64,000 nt of DNA, taken from positions 1-64,000 of the forward strand of contig JAAEPW010000350.1 in NCBI GenBank assembly GCA_024232355.1, read 5' to 3'. How positions within the stretch are numbered: position 1 is the first letter of the stretch; each line of letters opens with the position of its first letter. The position numbers and the translations under genes were made by a program. This DNA is from Chloroflexota bacterium (GTDB lineage: Bacteria > Chloroflexota > Anaerolineae > B4-G1). Of the stretch, positions 1 to 10,274 are shown piece after piece. The notes beneath the pieces were generated by a model. It saw only the letters and a list, made by a program, of their open reading frames with translations, had not been told where the DNA came from and searched no databases.

Positions 1-278
1 CAGAGTGCGAGAGCATAGAGGACGTTCGTGCCGAGATCGACCGGCAGGTGATCGCCCTCATCGGGAAGAGAGCCGAATATGTGAGAGCGGCGGCCAAGTT
101 TAAGACCAGTGAGGCAGACGTCAAGGCCACCGGGCGTTTCGAGACGATGTTGGATCAACGTTGCGTGTGGGCCACGGAAGAGGACATCAGTCCAGATATG
201 ATCGAAAAGCTATATCGTGACATAGTACAATACTTTGTTCGGGAAGAAATGGCCCACTGGAAGCAAACGCGACGGTAG
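1..278 (+). CDS. Chorismate mutase, PchB-like (5' end outside window)
   Basis: This is the C-terminal ~92 residues of an AroQ-fold chorismate mutase, which converts chorismate to prephenate; the gene starts before the window. The open frame runs back to base 3 without a stop, so a GTG at 48 is not the true start. Visible family features are a first helix with VRAEIDRQVIALIGKR, then YVRAAAKFK, then a closing helix ending in FVREEMAHWK. This pattern is closest to the PchB / AroQ-gamma-like group, which includes isochorismate pyruvate lyases, so lyase activity cannot be excluded. It is the first visible gene of a tryptophan/aromatic operon, with the next gene 8 bases downstream, which favours the mutase role. 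Confidence 0.85.
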   Translation, partial: ECESIEDVRAEIDRQVIALIGKRAEYVRAAAKFKTSEADVKATGRFETMLDQRCVWATEEDISPDMIEKLYRDIVQYFVREEMAHWKQTRR

Positions 279-286
279 AGAAAACG

Positions 287-976
287 ATGACTATAGTTCT
301 TGACAAAATCGTTCCTTGGGGACGCTCTTTCAAGGAATACGCCGGGATATTCGATCTCACTGAAACTGAACTTGGATTGGATATCCTAGGCTGTGGAGAC
401 GGCCCGGCCAGTTTCAACGCCGAGATGCACCAACGCGGTTGTCGGGTGCTGTCTTGTGATCCCATCTATCAATTCACGAGTCAGCAGATAGAGAGACGCA
501 TCGCCGAGACGTATGACCTTGTTCTCGAACAGACACAGCAGAACGTGGACGCCTTTATCTGGACCGCCATCGGATCGTTGGAGGAACTAGGCTGCGTTAG
601 GATGAGCGCAATGCAGAGGTTCCTGGCCGATTACGAGCAGGGCAAAAAAGAGGGACGCTATCTCGCCGCGAGCTTGCCACAGCTTCCATTCCAGGAGAGG
701 CGATTCGGCCTGGCCCTGTGCTCTCACTTTTTGTTCTTGTACTCGAACCGGCTTTCCCTCGACTTTCACCGGGCCGCCATCGAGGAAATGTGCCGGGTAG
801 CGGCCGAGGTGCGCATTTTTCCGCTGCTCGACCTGGAAGGCAACGTCTCACCTCACCTGGACGCCGTCGTCCAAGAATTGAGACAGACAGGCCACAGCGT
901 CGAAATCCGGCGCGTGCCCTACGAGTTCCAACGTGGCGGCAATGAGATGATGCGCGTTTGGGAGAATTCAAAATGA
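287..976 (+). CDS. Class I SAM-dependent methyltransferase, unknown substrate
   Basis: A 229-residue protein with a Rossmann methyltransferase core. Motif I is LDILGCGDGPASF (residues ~30-43), followed by an acidic residue at the end of strand 2 (VLSCDP), and a later LPFQERRFGLALCSHFLFLYS segment matches the post-III region. The substrate cannot be read from sequence. It lies between the chorismate mutase and trpC, and its TGA overlaps the trpC ATG (ATGA), so translation is probably coupled. No methylation step belongs to tryptophan synthesis, so either it modifies something else or its position is incidental. Confidence 0.75.
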   Translation: MTIVLDKIVPWGRSFKEYAGIFDLTETELGLDILGCGDGPASFNAEMHQRGCRVLSCDPIYQFTSQQIERRIAETYDLVLEQTQQNVDAFIWTAIGSLEELGCVRMSAMQRFLADYEQGKKEGRYLAASLPQLPFQERRFGLALCSHFLFLYSNRLSLDFHRAAIEEMCRVAAEVRIFPLLDLEGNVSPHLDAVVQELRQTGHSVEIRRVPYEFQRGGNEMMRVWENSK

Positions 977-1764
977 AGCAAGAGACAATTCTCGATACAA
1001 TTATGCACCGAAAGCGGGACGAGGTCGCGCAACTCAAACTCGCGTGCCCTATAGAGGCAGTGCAGGACGAGACAACGCTCGCCCCGCCCCCCCGTGATTT
1101 TGCCTCTGCCCTGCGCGCGCCCGGCGTCTCTTTGATCGCCGAAGCGAAAAAGGCCTCACCGAGCAAAGGGTTGATCCGTGAGGATTTTGACGCGGTCGCG
1201 CTGGCCCGCGAGTACGAGGCCCACGGGGCCGCCGCCATCAGTGTGCTGACCGATGAACACTTTTTCCAGGGCAGCATCGACTATTTGCGTGCCGCACGTC
1301 GGAACGTGGGACTGCCTGTCCTACGCAAGGACTTTGTGCTCGACCCGTACCAGGTCTACGAGGCCCGTGCCGCCGGTGCGGACGCCGTTCTTCTCATCGT
1401 GGCCGCCCTGAGTGACGATGAGTTAAAAGCGCTCCACCGGTTGGTGCAGCAATTGGACATGACGGCTCTGGTCGAGGTACACGACGAGGTCGAACTGGAG
1501 CGGGCGCTCAAGATCGAACCGCGCGTCGTCGGCGTCAACAACCGCGATCTGCGCACTTTTGAGGTCGATCTAGAGACGACGGCCCGCCTGCGCGCCTTTA
1601 TCCCTGCCGACGTCGTCCTGGTGGCCGAGAGCGGCGTGCACACCCCCGCTGACGTCGCGCGCCTGGCAGGCATTGGCGCCGACGCGATGCTGGTCGGCGA
1701 ATCGCTGGTGAGAGCGACGGACGTTGGGGGCAAGGTAAGACAACTGATAGGGAGCACACAATGA
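973..1764 (+). CDS. trpC: Indole-3-glycerol-phosphate synthase
   Basis: Catalyses ring closure of carboxyphenylamino-deoxyribulose phosphate to indole-3-glycerol phosphate in tryptophan synthesis. The 263-residue length fits a monofunctional TrpC. Family motifs are IAEAKKASPSKG (catalytic lysine), LRKDFVLDPYQV, VGVNNRDLRTFEVD, and the phosphate site VAESGVHTP...LVGESL. An upstream in-frame TTG at 958 exists, but ATG 973 has GGAG 8 bases upstream and overlaps the methyltransferase stop, so 973 is preferred. Its own stop overlaps the trpF start (ATGA). Confidence 0.97.
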   Translation: MKQETILDTIMHRKRDEVAQLKLACPIEAVQDETTLAPPPRDFASALRAPGVSLIAEAKKASPSKGLIREDFDAVALAREYEAHGAAAISVLTDEHFFQGSIDYLRAARRNVGLPVLRKDFVLDPYQVYEARAAGADAVLLIVAALSDDELKALHRLVQQLDMTALVEVHDEVELERALKIEPRVVGVNNRDLRTFEVDLETTARLRAFIPADVVLVAESGVHTPADVARLAGIGADAMLVGESLVRATDVGGKVRQLIGSTQ

Positions 1765-2429
1765 CACGAATCAAGATATGTGGCATCACCAACGTGGACG
1801 ACGCGCGCTGCGCGGCAGAAGCCGGAGCGGATTTCCTGGGATTTATCTTTTATCCCAAGAGCCCGCGTTTCGTCACGCCGGAGCAGGTCGGGGCGATCAC
1901 CCGCACGATCCGCGACGAGTTCGGCGCGGACGGACCGCGTTTCGTGGGCGTTTTCGTGGACGAATCAGCCGAACGCGTACGGGCGGTTCTGGACGACGCA
2001 GGACTCGACATGACCCAGTTACATGGCGACGAGTCACCGGATACGGTGCGGGCGCTGTCTCCCCAGGCATTCAAGGCGATCCGCCCTCAAACCCTCGACG
2101 AGGCTGAGGCAGCCGTGAGCGTCTACGGCGATGTTGCCCCCAACGACACCGCAGCGCCACAGCTTTTGATGGACGCCTACCACCCGCAACAGCTCGGTGG
2201 TACCGGTATCCTGGCGGACCTGGGCACAGCCCGCACGCTGGCCCCGCACCTGCGGCTGATGTTGGCCGGTGGACTCAGACCAGAGGTTGTCGGCTCGGCC
2301 ATTGAGCTGGTGCGGCCCTGGGGTGTGGATGTCTCCAGCGGAGTCGAGCGCACCAAGGGAATCAAGGACCACACGCGCGTGCGGGCCTTTGTCGAGGCGG
2401 TCCGGGCAGCGAATAACGAAAAAGGATAA
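1761..2429 (+). CDS. trpF: Phosphoribosylanthranilate isomerase
   Basis: Performs the Amadori rearrangement of phosphoribosylanthranilate. The 222 residues begin RIKICGITNVDDARCAAEAG, with the catalytic cysteine in KICGIT. Other family motifs are DFLGFIFYPKSPRFV, VGVFVDES, TQLHGDES, and a C-terminal phosphate-binding LAGGLRPE...VDVSSGVE. The general-acid aspartate is the one in LLMDAYHP. The start overlaps the trpC stop by four bases and trpB follows after three bases, which indicates one transcript. Confidence 0.97.
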   Translation: MTRIKICGITNVDDARCAAEAGADFLGFIFYPKSPRFVTPEQVGAITRTIRDEFGADGPRFVGVFVDESAERVRAVLDDAGLDMTQLHGDESPDTVRALSPQAFKAIRPQTLDEAEAAVSVYGDVAPNDTAAPQLLMDAYHPQQLGGTGILADLGTARTLAPHLRLMLAGGLRPEVVGSAIELVRPWGVDVSSGVERTKGIKDHTRVRAFVEAVRAANNEKG

Positions 2430-2432
2430 ACG

Positions 2433-3647
<1,215 letters not shown>

Positions 3648-3703
3648 GCCGAGGTCACCGGGCGCTGAACCGTCGGGCGACTCGTGATAAGAGGATAATT
3701 TCA

Positions 3704-4495
3704 ATGAGCAAGATTACGACCGTATTCAAAAACCTACATCGCGCCGGACGAAAAGCCCTAATGCCCTACGTAACGATGGGCTATCCAGAGCGGGAGAGCG
3801 CACTATCGCTGGTGCCCGCGCTGGTCGAGGCTGGCGCTGACTTGATCGAACTGGGCATTCCCTTCAGCGATCCGTTGGCAGACGGCGCCACCATCCAAGC
3901 CGCTGCCCAACAAGCGCTGACCAACGGTATGACGTTGTCACTGTGCCTAGAGCAAGCAGCAGAGCTTCGAGACCAAGGTATATCGGTGCCCTTTGTGCTG
4001 ATGGGCTATTACAACCCGATCTTTCAGATGGGGACCGAGCACTTTGCCCGCCGCGCGGCTGCCACTGGCGTGGACGGCGTCATCGTCCCTGATCTACCGC
4101 CAGAGGAATCGGATGATTTGCGCGCCGCGTTGCACGCACAGGAAATCGACCTGATCTTTTTGCTGCCCCCCACGTCGGACAATGGTCGCTTGCAGATCGT
4201 GGCCGAGCGTACCAGCGGCTTTTTATACCTCGTTTCGCTGACAGGCGTGACCGGGGCGCGTGATCAATTGCCGCCGGATTTGGAATCCTTCGTCGAGCGC
4301 GTGCGCTCGGCGACCAATCTGCCGCTGGCCGTCGGATTTGGCATCGGCACACCCGCACAGGCTGCGCAGGTCGCTCGCGTGGCCGACGGTGTGATCGTGG
4401 GCAGCGCCCTCATCAAAGCGATTGGCACAGGGGACGACCCGGTGGCAGCTGCGAGAACGTTCGTGGCGGGCTTGCGTGCAGGGATGGATGAGTAA
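3704..4495 (+). CDS. trpA: Tryptophan synthase alpha chain
   Basis: Cleaves indole-3-glycerol phosphate and passes indole to TrpB. The 263-residue TIM barrel has the catalytic glutamate and aspartate in [15 protein letters not shown], the VPDLPPEE loop, the flexible SLTGVTGAR loop, and the phosphate-binding VGFGIGTP and [17 protein letters not shown] lies upstream of the ATG. The next gene starts 11 bases after the stop. Confidence 0.97.
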   Translation: MSKITTVFKNLHRAGRKALMPYVTMGYPERESALSLVPALVEAGADLIELGIPFSDPLADGATIQAAAQQALTNGMTLSLCLEQAAELRDQGISVPFVLMGYYNPIFQMGTEHFARRAAATGVDGVIVPDLPPEESDDLRAALHAQEIDLIFLLPPTSDNGRLQIVAERTSGFLYLVSLTGVTGARDQLPPDLESFVERVRSATNLPLAVGFGIGTPAQAAQVARVADGVIVGSALIKAIGTGDDPVAAARTFVAGLRAGMDE

Positions 4496-4506
4496 GGAGT
4501 AAAACA

Positions 4507-5529
4507 ATGGTCATAATGATGAAATCGGATGCCAAGGAAACCGACGTTCAACGCGTCACGGACCGCCTCATTGCCCTGGGGCTTGGTTCCCGCTTGGTTG
4601 AGGGAGAAGGGCGCACGATCATAGACATCACCGACAATCATGGAAGTCATGATCCAATCATCGATGCAGCATTCGAGGGAATGGACGGCGTCGAAAAGGT
4701 CAAGTATTCGCTGCCGCCGTTCAGGCTCGTCAGTCGGGACCTCAGACCGGAGGGTACGGTGATCCCGGTCAACGGCACGTATATCGGCGGCACCGAGTTC
4801 GCTGTGATGGCCGGGCCGTGTGCCGTGGAAAGCCGCGAGCAGATACGTGAGGTGGCCCAGGCACTGAAAGCGGCCGGCGTCAAGATCATGCGCGGGGGAG
4901 CGTTCAAACCGCGCACGTCGCCGTACAGCTTTCAGGGGCTCGGCCACGAGGGGCTGAGAATTCTGGCAGAGATGGGGAATGAGTTTGGTCTGGGCATCGT
5001 CACAGAAGTTGTAGCGCCGGACGACGTGCCCCTGGTAGCCGAATACGCCGACATCCTCCAGATCGGCTCCCGCAATATGCAAAACTATGCCCTGCTGCAC
5101 GCCGTCGGCGAGATACAGCGACCGGTGCTGCTCAAACGAGGGATGATGTCTACGCTGGAAGAGTTGCTGATGGCCGCCGAGTACGTGCTCTCACATGGCA
5201 ACGACCGCGTCATCCTATGCGAGCGGGGCATCCGCACGTTCGAAAAATACACCCGTAACACCCTCGACATCAGTGCCGTGCCGCTGCTCAAGCAACTCAG
5301 CCACCTGCCGGTCATCGTGGATCCCAGCCACGGGACGGGGAGGCGAGAGTTGGTGGGCCCGATATCGCGGGCGGCTGTGGCCGCTGGAGCCGATGGGGTG
5401 ATTATTGAAGTGCACCCACACCCGGAAGAGGCGCTTTCGGACGGCGCGCAGTCTCTCGAACCGGCTCGCTTTGCCGCACTGATGCGGGGCCTGCGACCCG
5501 TGGCCGCAGCGGTTGGACGGGTGCTGTAA
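4507..5529 (+). CDS. aroF: 3-deoxy-7-phosphoheptulonate synthase, type I-beta with N-terminal regulatory domain
   Basis: First step of the shikimate pathway: PEP plus erythrose 4-phosphate gives DAHP. Residues ~1-70 resemble the ferredoxin-like allosteric domain of Thermotoga-type DAHP synthases. The catalytic barrel follows with MAGPCAVES (metal-binding Cys), [60 protein letters not shown] and [17 protein letters not shown]. Its place at the end of the trp operon fits feedback control of aromatic supply, but the effector (Tyr, Phe or prephenate) is not readable. The start has AAGGAG upstream. Confidence 0.96.
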   Translation: MVIMMKSDAKETDVQRVTDRLIALGLGSRLVEGEGRTIIDITDNHGSHDPIIDAAFEGMDGVEKVKYSLPPFRLVSRDLRPEGTVIPVNGTYIGGTEFAVMAGPCAVESREQIREVAQALKAAGVKIMRGGAFKPRTSPYSFQGLGHEGLRILAEMGNEFGLGIVTEVVAPDDVPLVAEYADILQIGSRNMQNYALLHAVGEIQRPVLLKRGMMSTLEELLMAAEYVLSHGNDRVILCERGIRTFEKYTRNTLDISAVPLLKQLSHLPVIVDPSHGTGRRELVGPISRAAVAAGADGVIIEVHPHPEEALSDGAQSLEPARFAALMRGLRPVAAAVGRVL

Positions 5530-5533
5530 GAGT

Positions 5534-5561
5534 TTGACATTTCGCGCGGTTGTGGTATCAT
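5534..5561 (+). promoter_or_regulatory. Sigma-70-type promoter for the riboswitch leader
   Basis: TTGACA at 5534-5539 and TATCAT at 5556-5561 are separated by 16 bases. The motif sits just after the DAHP synthase stop and about 39 bases before the SAM riboswitch, so the methionine gene has its own transcript. Confidence 0.7.
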
Positions 5562-5599
5562 CGCCGCCAATCAATTGAATATTACTGGATGAGAATTTA

Positions 5600-5719
5600 C
5601 TTATCAAGAGAGGTGGAGGGACCGGCCCTGTGAAGCCTCGGCAACCAGATGATGCGCATCCCCGATGCGTGCGTCATGGTGCCAACTCCGGCAGAACCCC
5701 AGGGGTTCTGAAAGATGAG
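5600..5719 (+). promoter_or_regulatory. SAM-I (S-box) riboswitch
   Basis: Contains the S-box core: CTTATCAAGAG, then GGTGGAGGGACCGGCCC, a GAAGCCTCGGCAACC block, GGTGCCAACTCCGGCAG, and closing AAGATGAG. P1 forms between 5600-5605 and 5714-5719. In this family SAM binding stabilises P1 and promotes termination, lowering methionine-synthesis gene expression. The downstream enzyme is a sulfur amino acid gene, as expected. Confidence 0.97.
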
Positions 5720-5736
5720 AACTTGACGACACAAGT

Positions 5737-5766
5737 GCCTCTTTAGAATCCCTGAAGAGGCTTTTT
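5737..5766 (+). terminator. Intrinsic terminator of the riboswitch expression platform
   Basis: GCCTCTT (5737-5743) pairs with AAGAGGC (5755-5761) and is followed by five T, then CGTTTT. It lies 18 bases after the aptamer, the usual position for a SAM-I OFF-switch. Confidence 0.85.
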
Positions 5767-5784
5767 CGTTTTCCTCTCTGGATA

Positions 5785-5806
5785 AGGCGTTGTTCAGAAA
5801 CAACGT
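5785..5806 (+). repeat. GTTGTT hairpin repeat, single copy
   Basis: GGCGTTGTTCAGAAACAACG forms a GTTGTT/AACAAC hairpin with a CAGA loop. The same motif recurs at 10174, 33014 (six tandem units), 35682 (inverted) and 58697. Here it lies between the riboswitch terminator and the start codon of the regulated gene. Confidence 0.75.
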
Positions 5807-5846
5807 TAATCATATTGGTCACAGACGACCAGAGAGGAGATTTTTT

Positions 5847-7034
5847 GTGAGTAACAATCATCGTTTTTCGACCCAAGCCGTACATGCTGGTGAGGACAAG
5901 CGCAAACCGTTCGGCTCGTTGACCACCCCCATTATCCAGACCTCAACCTATACCTTTGAGAACACGGCCGAGATACTAGACTATATGCAGCGCAGCGCGG
6001 CCAAAGACCCGGAGGCGCGAGAAGAGTATGGACGGTATGGCAATCCGACGCAGACCGCGGCGGAGCGCAAGATAGCGGTTCTGGAAGGCGGCGAACGGGC
6101 CTTGGTGTTCGCAACCGGGATGTGTGCCATCACGACTACGTTGTTGGCCTTGCTATCCAGTGGCGACCACATGGTGATGGTCACTGGCGTCTACCGTCGC
6201 ACGCACGAGTTCGTCGATAGCTATTTGTCCCGCTGGGGAATCGAGACGACCTTTGCACAAATTGACGACATGGACGCGCTGGCCGAAGCGATCCGGCCCA
6301 ACACGCGGCTGATCTTTGCAGAGACCCCAACCAACCCTTACTTGCGGGTGATGGATCTGACGCGAACCGTCGAAATCGCCAAGCAGCATAACATCACGAC
6401 CATGATCGACAGCACCTTTGCCACGCCGATCAATCTGCGCCCATTGGATCTGGGCCTCGACCTGGTGGTCCACAGCGCGACAAAGTACCTGGGCGGTCAC
6501 AATGACCTGTTGGCTGGAACCGTCATTGGTCCCACAGAACTTTTGGACGAAATCAAACATGCGCGGGGAGTGTTGGGCGGCATGGGCAATCCCCACGACT
6601 CGTATTTGTTGCTGCGCGGCCTGAAAACGCTCGATCTGCGCGTCGCCCGCCAGAACGAGAACGGTATGCGCGTCGCCCAGTTCTTGGAGGGACATCCGGC
6701 AGTCCGGCACGTTTACTATCCTGGCTTGCCCAGTCACCCCGACTATGAGGTTGCCCAGCGGCACATGACGGGGTTCGGCAGCGTGGTCAGTTTTGAGATC
6801 GAGGGGAATTTTGAAAAGACAGGGCAGTTTATCGATCACGTGCGCTTGCCGTACATCGGCCCCACGCTGGGCGGTGTGGAAAGCATTATCGAGCAACCGG
6901 CAACGTTGTTCTCCTTGGATCGCGACGAGCGCATGGAAGCGAACATCAAGGACAACCTGGTGCGCTACGCGCTGGGCATTGAGGATGCTGAGGACATTAT
7001 TGCTGATCTGGATCAGGCGTTGGGGAGCATATAA
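5847..7034 (+). CDS. metB: Cystathionine gamma-synthase-type PLP enzyme
   Basis: A 395-residue Cys/Met-metabolism PLP enzyme. PLP lysine is K213 in HSATKYLGGH. Other family motifs are YGRYGNPT, the cofactor-stacking segment after GMCAITTTLLALL, FAETPTNPYL, and the C-terminal LGGVESIIEQPA. The ORF stays open back to 5790, but GTG 5847 has GAGGAG upstream, and the N-terminus NHRFSTQAVHAGEDKRK then matches the family. The SAM riboswitch upstream argues for methionine synthesis (cystathionine gamma-synthase or O-acylhomoserine sulfhydrylase) rather than cystathionine gamma-lyase; these activities are hard to separate by sequence. Confidence 0.88.
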   Translation: MSNNHRFSTQAVHAGEDKRKPFGSLTTPIIQTSTYTFENTAEILDYMQRSAAKDPEAREEYGRYGNPTQTAAERKIAVLEGGERALVFATGMCAITTTLLALLSSGDHMVMVTGVYRRTHEFVDSYLSRWGIETTFAQIDDMDALAEAIRPNTRLIFAETPTNPYLRVMDLTRTVEIAKQHNITTMIDSTFATPINLRPLDLGLDLVVHSATKYLGGHNDLLAGTVIGPTELLDEIKHARGVLGGMGNPHDSYLLLRGLKTLDLRVARQNENGMRVAQFLEGHPAVRHVYYPGLPSHPDYEVAQRHMTGFGSVVSFEIEGNFEKTGQFIDHVRLPYIGPTLGGVESIIEQPATLFSLDRDERMEANIKDNLVRYALGIEDAEDIIADLDQALGSI

Positions 7035-7070
7035 TTTGGACCTATTCTGCTCGTAGGGGATCGTCAACGG

Positions 7071-7127
7071 TGTAGCCGCGCTTTCCATAGCGCGCCAAGC
7101 CCGCGAGGTATGGAAACCTCAGCTACA
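7071..7127. repeat. TGTAG...CTACA double-hairpin palindromic element, copy 1
   Basis: A 57-bp element bounded by TGTAG and CTACA. It contains two internal hairpins, CGCGCTTTCCATAGCGCG and GAGGTATGGAAACCTC, whose loops TTCCAT and ATGGAA are complementary. A second copy is at 18470-18524. It occupies most of the spacer between the metB-type gene and aspartate kinase. No ORF is present, so it is a REP/MITE-like element or a structured intergenic RNA. Confidence 0.8.
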
Positions 7128-7191
7128 TTGCCCAAAGCCGGGATCTGACGGTCCCTGGTGAGCGGTAAACAGCTTTTGATAGGAGGAACCT

Positions 7192-8619
7192 ATGATCGTA
7201 CACAAATTTGGCGGCACGTCGGTGGGAGACGCACAACGTTTTGCGGGCGTGGCCGATATCGTGATCGAGCATCACAACCAGACCGACGGCACAGCCAACG
7301 GAGAATCGGTCGTCGTCGTTTCGGCGATGAGCGGCGTGACCAACCAGTTGATCGCCGGGGCGCGGGCGGCTGCCGAGGGAAAGGACACCGTCTACCGTGA
7401 GATCAAGGCGGGGTTATTGAACCGGCATCTTGAGGTTGTGGAAACCGCGCTGAACCAAAACCTGGAGCGGCTCGAGATCGGCGGGCTGATCGAAGACCAG
7501 TTGCACGAACTGGAACGGCTTTATCGCAGCATCGCCGTGCTGGGCGAGTTGACGGTCCGCGGGCGCGATCATGTAGCTTCCCTGGGCGAGCGGCTCTCGG
7601 CTAACATTTTAGCCGCCGTGCTGCGAGAGCGGGGGATGCGTGCCCAGGCGATCAGCGCCACCGAGTTGATCGTCACCGACGACAACTTTGGCGCGGCGAC
7701 ACCACTAATGGACGAAACACACGAGCGGCTCCAGCAGCGGATCAAGCCATTGGTGGAGCGGGGTGTGATCCCCGTGGTCACCGGCTACATCGGCGCGACC
7801 GAGGCCGGGGTGACGACCACCCTGGGGCGCGGAGGCAGTGATTATTCAGCGGCCCTCATCGGCGCGGGGCTGGCTGCCGACGAAGTGTGGATCTGGAGCG
7901 ACGTGGATGGCATCCTCACCGCCGATCCCAACATCGTATCCCAGGCCCGCACGCTGGCCGAACTTTCGTATGCCGAGGCTGCGGACCTGGCATACTTTGG
8001 CGCGGACGTGCTTCACCCCAAGACGATCCGCCCAGTCGTCGAAAATGGCATCCCCTTGCGCATCCTCAACAGCTTTAATCCCGCGCATCCCGGCACGCTG
8101 ATCGTCGAGACACCCAGTGCGGACCGGGAACTGATGCCGTCCATCATCTCGACCACCGGCCTGAGCTTGATCGCCGTCGGCAGCCAGGACGACTCGTGGA
8201 CGCTGGACATGTCTGCCCGTACGCTTCAGCTTTTGAGCCAGGCCGGCCTCAACGTGCTGATGTTTTCTCAATCTCTCTCTGAACACAACTTGAATCTGAT
8301 GGTGCGAGAGCAAGATCAGGCGCATTGCCTCAAGGTGCTTTGTGACGAGTTTGAGAGTGACAGCCCCGACGGGACTTGCAGTCTGGGGGTCAAGGAAGAG
8401 GTCGCCACGATTTCGGTCGTGGGCGTGCCTGGCTGGAACGGGAACGATACGGGTATCGTGGCCCACGCTTTTTCCGCATTGGGCAAGCACAACACGCGCG
8501 TCATCGCCGTGGCCCAGGCAGCGACCGAGTACAGCGTCTCCTTTTGCATCCCTGAGAAGCAAGTGGCAGACACGGTGTGCTTTTTGCACCGCGAGTTGGG
8601 ATTGGAGAATAAAAGTTAA
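7192..8619 (+). CDS. lysC: Aspartate kinase
   Basis: Phosphorylates aspartate, the committed step to Lys, Thr and Met. The 475 residues begin [11 protein letters not shown] (ATP/substrate motif), with [10 protein letters not shown] and [12 protein letters not shown] in the kinase domain (~1-300). The C-terminal ~160 residues form two ACT-like regulatory domains (for example [20 protein letters not shown] and [17 protein letters not shown]). It resembles the AK III / ThrA kinase-domain type with no fused homoserine dehydrogenase. AGGAGG lies just upstream. Its nearness to the methionine enzyme fits the aspartate pathway. Confidence 0.95.
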   Translation: MIVHKFGGTSVGDAQRFAGVADIVIEHHNQTDGTANGESVVVVSAMSGVTNQLIAGARAAAEGKDTVYREIKAGLLNRHLEVVETALNQNLERLEIGGLIEDQLHELERLYRSIAVLGELTVRGRDHVASLGERLSANILAAVLRERGMRAQAISATELIVTDDNFGAATPLMDETHERLQQRIKPLVERGVIPVVTGYIGATEAGVTTTLGRGGSDYSAALIGAGLAADEVWIWSDVDGILTADPNIVSQARTLAELSYAEAADLAYFGADVLHPKTIRPVVENGIPLRILNSFNPAHPGTLIVETPSADRELMPSIISTTGLSLIAVGSQDDSWTLDMSARTLQLLSQAGLNVLMFSQSLSEHNLNLMVREQDQAHCLKVLCDEFESDSPDGTCSLGVKEEVATISVVGVPGWNGNDTGIVAHAFSALGKHNTRVIAVAQAATEYSVSFCIPEKQVADTVCFLHRELGLENKS

Positions 8620-8640
8620 TCCACTGAGAGGGAGGTAAAT

Positions 8641-9090
8641 ATGAAGGACATTGCAGACGAAATCAGAAACATTGTCGATCAAGCTTTGGGTCAACTGACT
8701 CTAATGAAACCTGACCAAGTCTCATCGAAGGAAACACCGGATAGCTGGTCTAAAAAAGAGGTCATAGGCCATCTGATCGACTCGGCCGCCAATAATCACC
8801 AGCGGTTCGTGAGAGCGTGCAGCAACGAGGCTACCACCTTTCCGACCTATCAGCAAGAGGATTGGGTTCGGATTCAGCAGTACAATGAATCGGACTGGGG
8901 AACACTGGTCGCACTCTGGTCCGCCTACAACCGTCACCTGAGCGACGTCATTGAACGCATACCTCAAGATGCGATGTCATCAGGTTGCAATATCGGCCAA
9001 GAGAATCCCGCTACGCTAGAGTTTGTCGTGCGGGACTATTTGCAGCACCTGCGGCATCACATGCACACGATACTGGACAAACAGACATAA
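8641..9090 (+). CDS. DinB-like four-helix-bundle protein
   Basis: 149 residues with the DinB/YfiT-like pattern: an N-terminal helix, then DSWSKKEVIGHLIDSAANNHQRF (first metal-site His), a central amphipathic helix, and a C-terminal DYLQHLRHHMHTIL supplying further His ligands. Such proteins are metal-binding putative thiol-dependent enzymes; the substrate is unknown. GGGAGG precedes the ATG. It lies 21 bases after aspartate kinase and may be cotranscribed, with no obvious functional link. Confidence 0.8.
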   Translation: MKDIADEIRNIVDQALGQLTLMKPDQVSSKETPDSWSKKEVIGHLIDSAANNHQRFVRACSNEATTFPTYQQEDWVRIQQYNESDWGTLVALWSAYNRHLSDVIERIPQDAMSSGCNIGQENPATLEFVVRDYLQHLRHHMHTILDKQT

Positions 9091-9162
9091 CCTTGTCCGT
9101 TGGACAGGAGATTTGATTTGGGTGAAAGCTGATGTAAGACGAGGAACATCCCAAGAATAAGG

Positions 9163-9192
9163 AAAATGTGGAGCAGTTGCTCCACATTTTTT
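9163..9192 (+). terminator. Intrinsic terminator after the DinB-like gene
   Basis: A stem of AAAATGTGGAGCA (9163-9175) with TGCTCCACATTTT (9178-9190), ending in a T run to 9192. The A-rich 5' arm means it could also act on the opposite strand. Confidence 0.75.
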
Positions 9193-9346
9193 GTTCCCAT
9201 AAAAAAATGCAAAAGCAGAATGCGCCCAAACCAAATAGTTCATCCAGCGTTGGTGAATGGACTAGCATAAAAAGCAAGGATAGTGTAAGATATGTTATCA
9301 TAATTGGGCGTTGGGTGACACCGCGCAAGTAGATAGGTGTTTTTAT

Positions 9347-10051
9347 ATGCAGTTTGATATTTTGACAGTATTTTTTTCGGGGCTACAGGATGGTCTTGCA
9401 CCCGATATGTTTGTCATTTTAGTTTTCTTTTTTGCATACTTGGGCCTTGCACAGCGCAATAGTCAAAACTTGTTGATGGTTGGGTTACCTTTCATCTTGA
9501 TGGTGTTATTCACCTACTTAATCGAGAGGCTTGGGTTTCTGGACACAGTGTTCCTATTTGAGGCTCTTTTAGATATGTTGATTCAAGTCAGTTATCTGGC
9601 TACGGCTTTGTCTTGTCTGCTCTTAGGGATTTTGATCTTTCGTGATCTTGGTGCAGTACGCCAGAGATTGTCTGATAAAGCAAGAGCAAAGTTTTCCGGC
9701 AGGCCGCAAGATAATACTGACAATGTGGTCTACAAGAGCAGAGAGATGTACATCTTTGTGATTTGGGCAGTCATCGCAGGTTTTGTGTTTCCTCTTGTCG
9801 AGTTGAGCAGCACAAGTGGTAGAGGTTGGCCAAGGGCATCAGTGCCTTTCTTTTACTTGGGCCTGTATTACCTGGCATTCATTATGCCGTGTATAGCGAC
9901 TCTCATTTTGATACACTTTGTTTATGAGACAAGGTGGTGGAAATCACTCACCGATAGATATTTCGCGACTGCCAGGTTTATTGGTGGGATAGTTTGTGTA
10001 GCTTTGGCTCTCTGGGTTGGATGGATGGGCCGTTTCTGGTTTCCGGTTTGA
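9347..10051 (+). CDS. Polytopic membrane protein of unknown function
   Basis: About 234 residues from ATG 9347 (an upstream TTG at 9311 is possible but has no good ribosome binding site). Hydrophobic segments predict about six membrane spans, for example MFVILVFFFAYLGL, VSYLATALSCLLLGILIF, YIFVIWAVIAGFVFP and FIGGIVCVALALWVGWMG. A polar loop of about 35 residues rich in R, K and D follows the third or fourth span. No catalytic motif was recognised. The AT-rich codon use differs from the GC-rich trp genes and may reflect a different origin. Confidence 0.65.
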   Translation: MQFDILTVFFSGLQDGLAPDMFVILVFFFAYLGLAQRNSQNLLMVGLPFILMVLFTYLIERLGFLDTVFLFEALLDMLIQVSYLATALSCLLLGILIFRDLGAVRQRLSDKARAKFSGRPQDNTDNVVYKSREMYIFVIWAVIAGFVFPLVELSSTSGRGWPRASVPFFYLGLYYLAFIMPCIATLILIHFVYETRWWKSLTDRYFATARFIGGIVCVALALWVGWMGRFWFPV

Positions 10052-10173
10052 GCAGTGCCGCCCGACCTACATTGGAGCCGACCGCGCTCCGCGCGTGCGC
10101 AGCGGCGGCTTCACGTGCTTTCAGTTTGATTTGTGGCAAAGGCTCTGCCCGCATCCGCGCGGCGGATCAATTT

Positions 10174-10255
10174 TGTCGTTATTTAGAAACAACGTCGTAC
10201 TATTCAAGTCACTTTACTCGCGAAACGCATATCAAAAATAGTTGTGTTTGAACAA
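10174..10255 (+). repeat. Long hairpin-repeat element, related to the copy at 35610-35717
   Basis: It begins with a degenerate GTTATTTAGAAACAAC hairpin. The following ~60 bases (ACTATTCAAG...CGCGAAACGCATATCAAAAATA) match, with substitutions, the reverse complement of 35618-35680. It lies in the leader just before the glgC ribosome binding site. The rest of the 10052-10274 spacer is GC-rich with short palindromes such as ATCCGCGCGGCGGAT. Confidence 0.65.
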
Positions 10256-10274
10256 TCCTTAGGAGGTAAATACA

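Noticed and set aside
597..1277. 226-codon minus-strand ORF opposite the methyltransferase and trpC
   Set aside because: Antisense to two well-supported genes, with no family resemblance.
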